Below are positions 5,795-5,911 of a stretch of 5,911 nt of DNA, piece by piece. Each line of letters starts with the position of its first letter. The first letter of the stretch is position 1. A model generated the notes under the pieces. It was not told where the DNA came from. It did no database searches and saw nothing but the letters and a program-made list of their open reading frames with translations. Source of the DNA: Nanobdellota archaeon. Lineage in GTDB: Archaea > Nanobdellota > Nanobdellia > Pacearchaeales > GW2011-AR1. The DNA lies in NCBI GenBank assembly GCA_018901675.1, contig JAHIEH010000078.1, positions 1 through 5,911 of the forward strand, in the 5' to 3' direction. The position numbers and the translations under genes were made by a program.

Positions 5795-5911
5795 ATGAAT
5801 AATAATGGAAATAATCAGGCATTAGAAAATATGGTAGATGAGGGAACTGGGGGTTCTCTTAATTCTGCATTAAATTTGATAAAAAGATTAGGTGTTGAAA
5901 AAGGCGCTAAA
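5795..5911 (+). CDS. Start of a gene of unknown function (cut by right edge)
   Basis: An ATG at 5795 opens a frame that stays open for 39 codons to the window edge. The N-terminus is Asn-rich (N2-N4, N6, N7), then has acidic and Gly/Ser residues and a possible amphipathic helix at about residues 20-34. No signal peptide, membrane segment or recognisable domain is visible in so short a piece. The start is supported by the TATA-like box about 32 bp upstream and by the T-rich terminator-like run that separates it from the hydrolase gene. It is probably a separate transcription unit. Confidence 0.5.
   Translation, partial: MNNNGNNQALENMVDEGTGGSLNSALNLIKRLGVEKGAK

Noticed and set aside
1..5911. 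CRISPR array, tRNA, insertion sequence or long repeats
   Set aside because: Almost all bases are in convincing genes, and the gaps (7, 73, 33 and 124 bp) contain no repeated units, cloverleaf or inverted terminal repeats.

Overview
The window is AT-rich (about one third GC by eye) and gene-dense. It probably comes from an archaeon, perhaps a small-genome DPANN-type lineage, though no rRNA or other marker fixes this. The main clue is how translation starts. The first genes of transcription units (2104 on +, 5795 on +) have no Shine-Dalgarno site and sit about 22-32 bp downstream of AT-rich boxes resembling archaeal TATA elements, as in leaderless archaeal mRNAs. Genes inside the operons (308 on -, 3733 on +) have GAGG-type Shine-Dalgarno sites and ATGA start/stop overlaps. 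Two lipobox-type signal peptides would also fit a bacterium, so the assignment is an inference.

Layout. Two divergent transcription units leave a 73-bp intergenic region (2031-2103) that holds a near-symmetric TTATAA box. Leftward, on the minus strand, are a 160-aa predicted lipoprotein (2030-1548), a 411-aa enzyme of the 2-isopropylmalate/homocitrate/citramalate synthase family with all metal-binding residues (1540-305), and the first 102 codons of a second predicted lipoprotein (308 to the left edge), whose start overlaps the synthase stop as ATGA. Rightward is a tight four-gene cluster: a ketopantoate reductase family protein (2104-3192), a nitroreductase family flavoprotein (3179-3736, 14-bp overlap), an extended short-chain dehydrogenase/epimerase (3733-4728, ATGA overlap) and an alpha/beta hydrolase (4762-5670). 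A T-rich run at 5710-5719 may end that unit. A fresh promoter-like box at 5757-5768 precedes a further gene cut off by the right edge (5795-5911).

Function. The four rightward genes encode two NAD(P)-type Rossmann oxidoreductases, an FMN-type oxidoreductase and a hydrolase or acyltransferase. That looks like a small-molecule modification cassette, but no complete known pathway can be read from it. The most distinctive residue-level feature is cysteine instead of serine at the nucleophile elbow of the hydrolase (C134, with D251 and H280 as probable partners). The most distinctive arrangement is a cytosolic acyl-CoA-condensing enzyme co-transcribed and translationally coupled with lipoprotein genes. 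No rRNA, tRNA, CRISPR array, insertion sequence or long repeat was seen, and no intergenic stretch exceeds about 125 bp.
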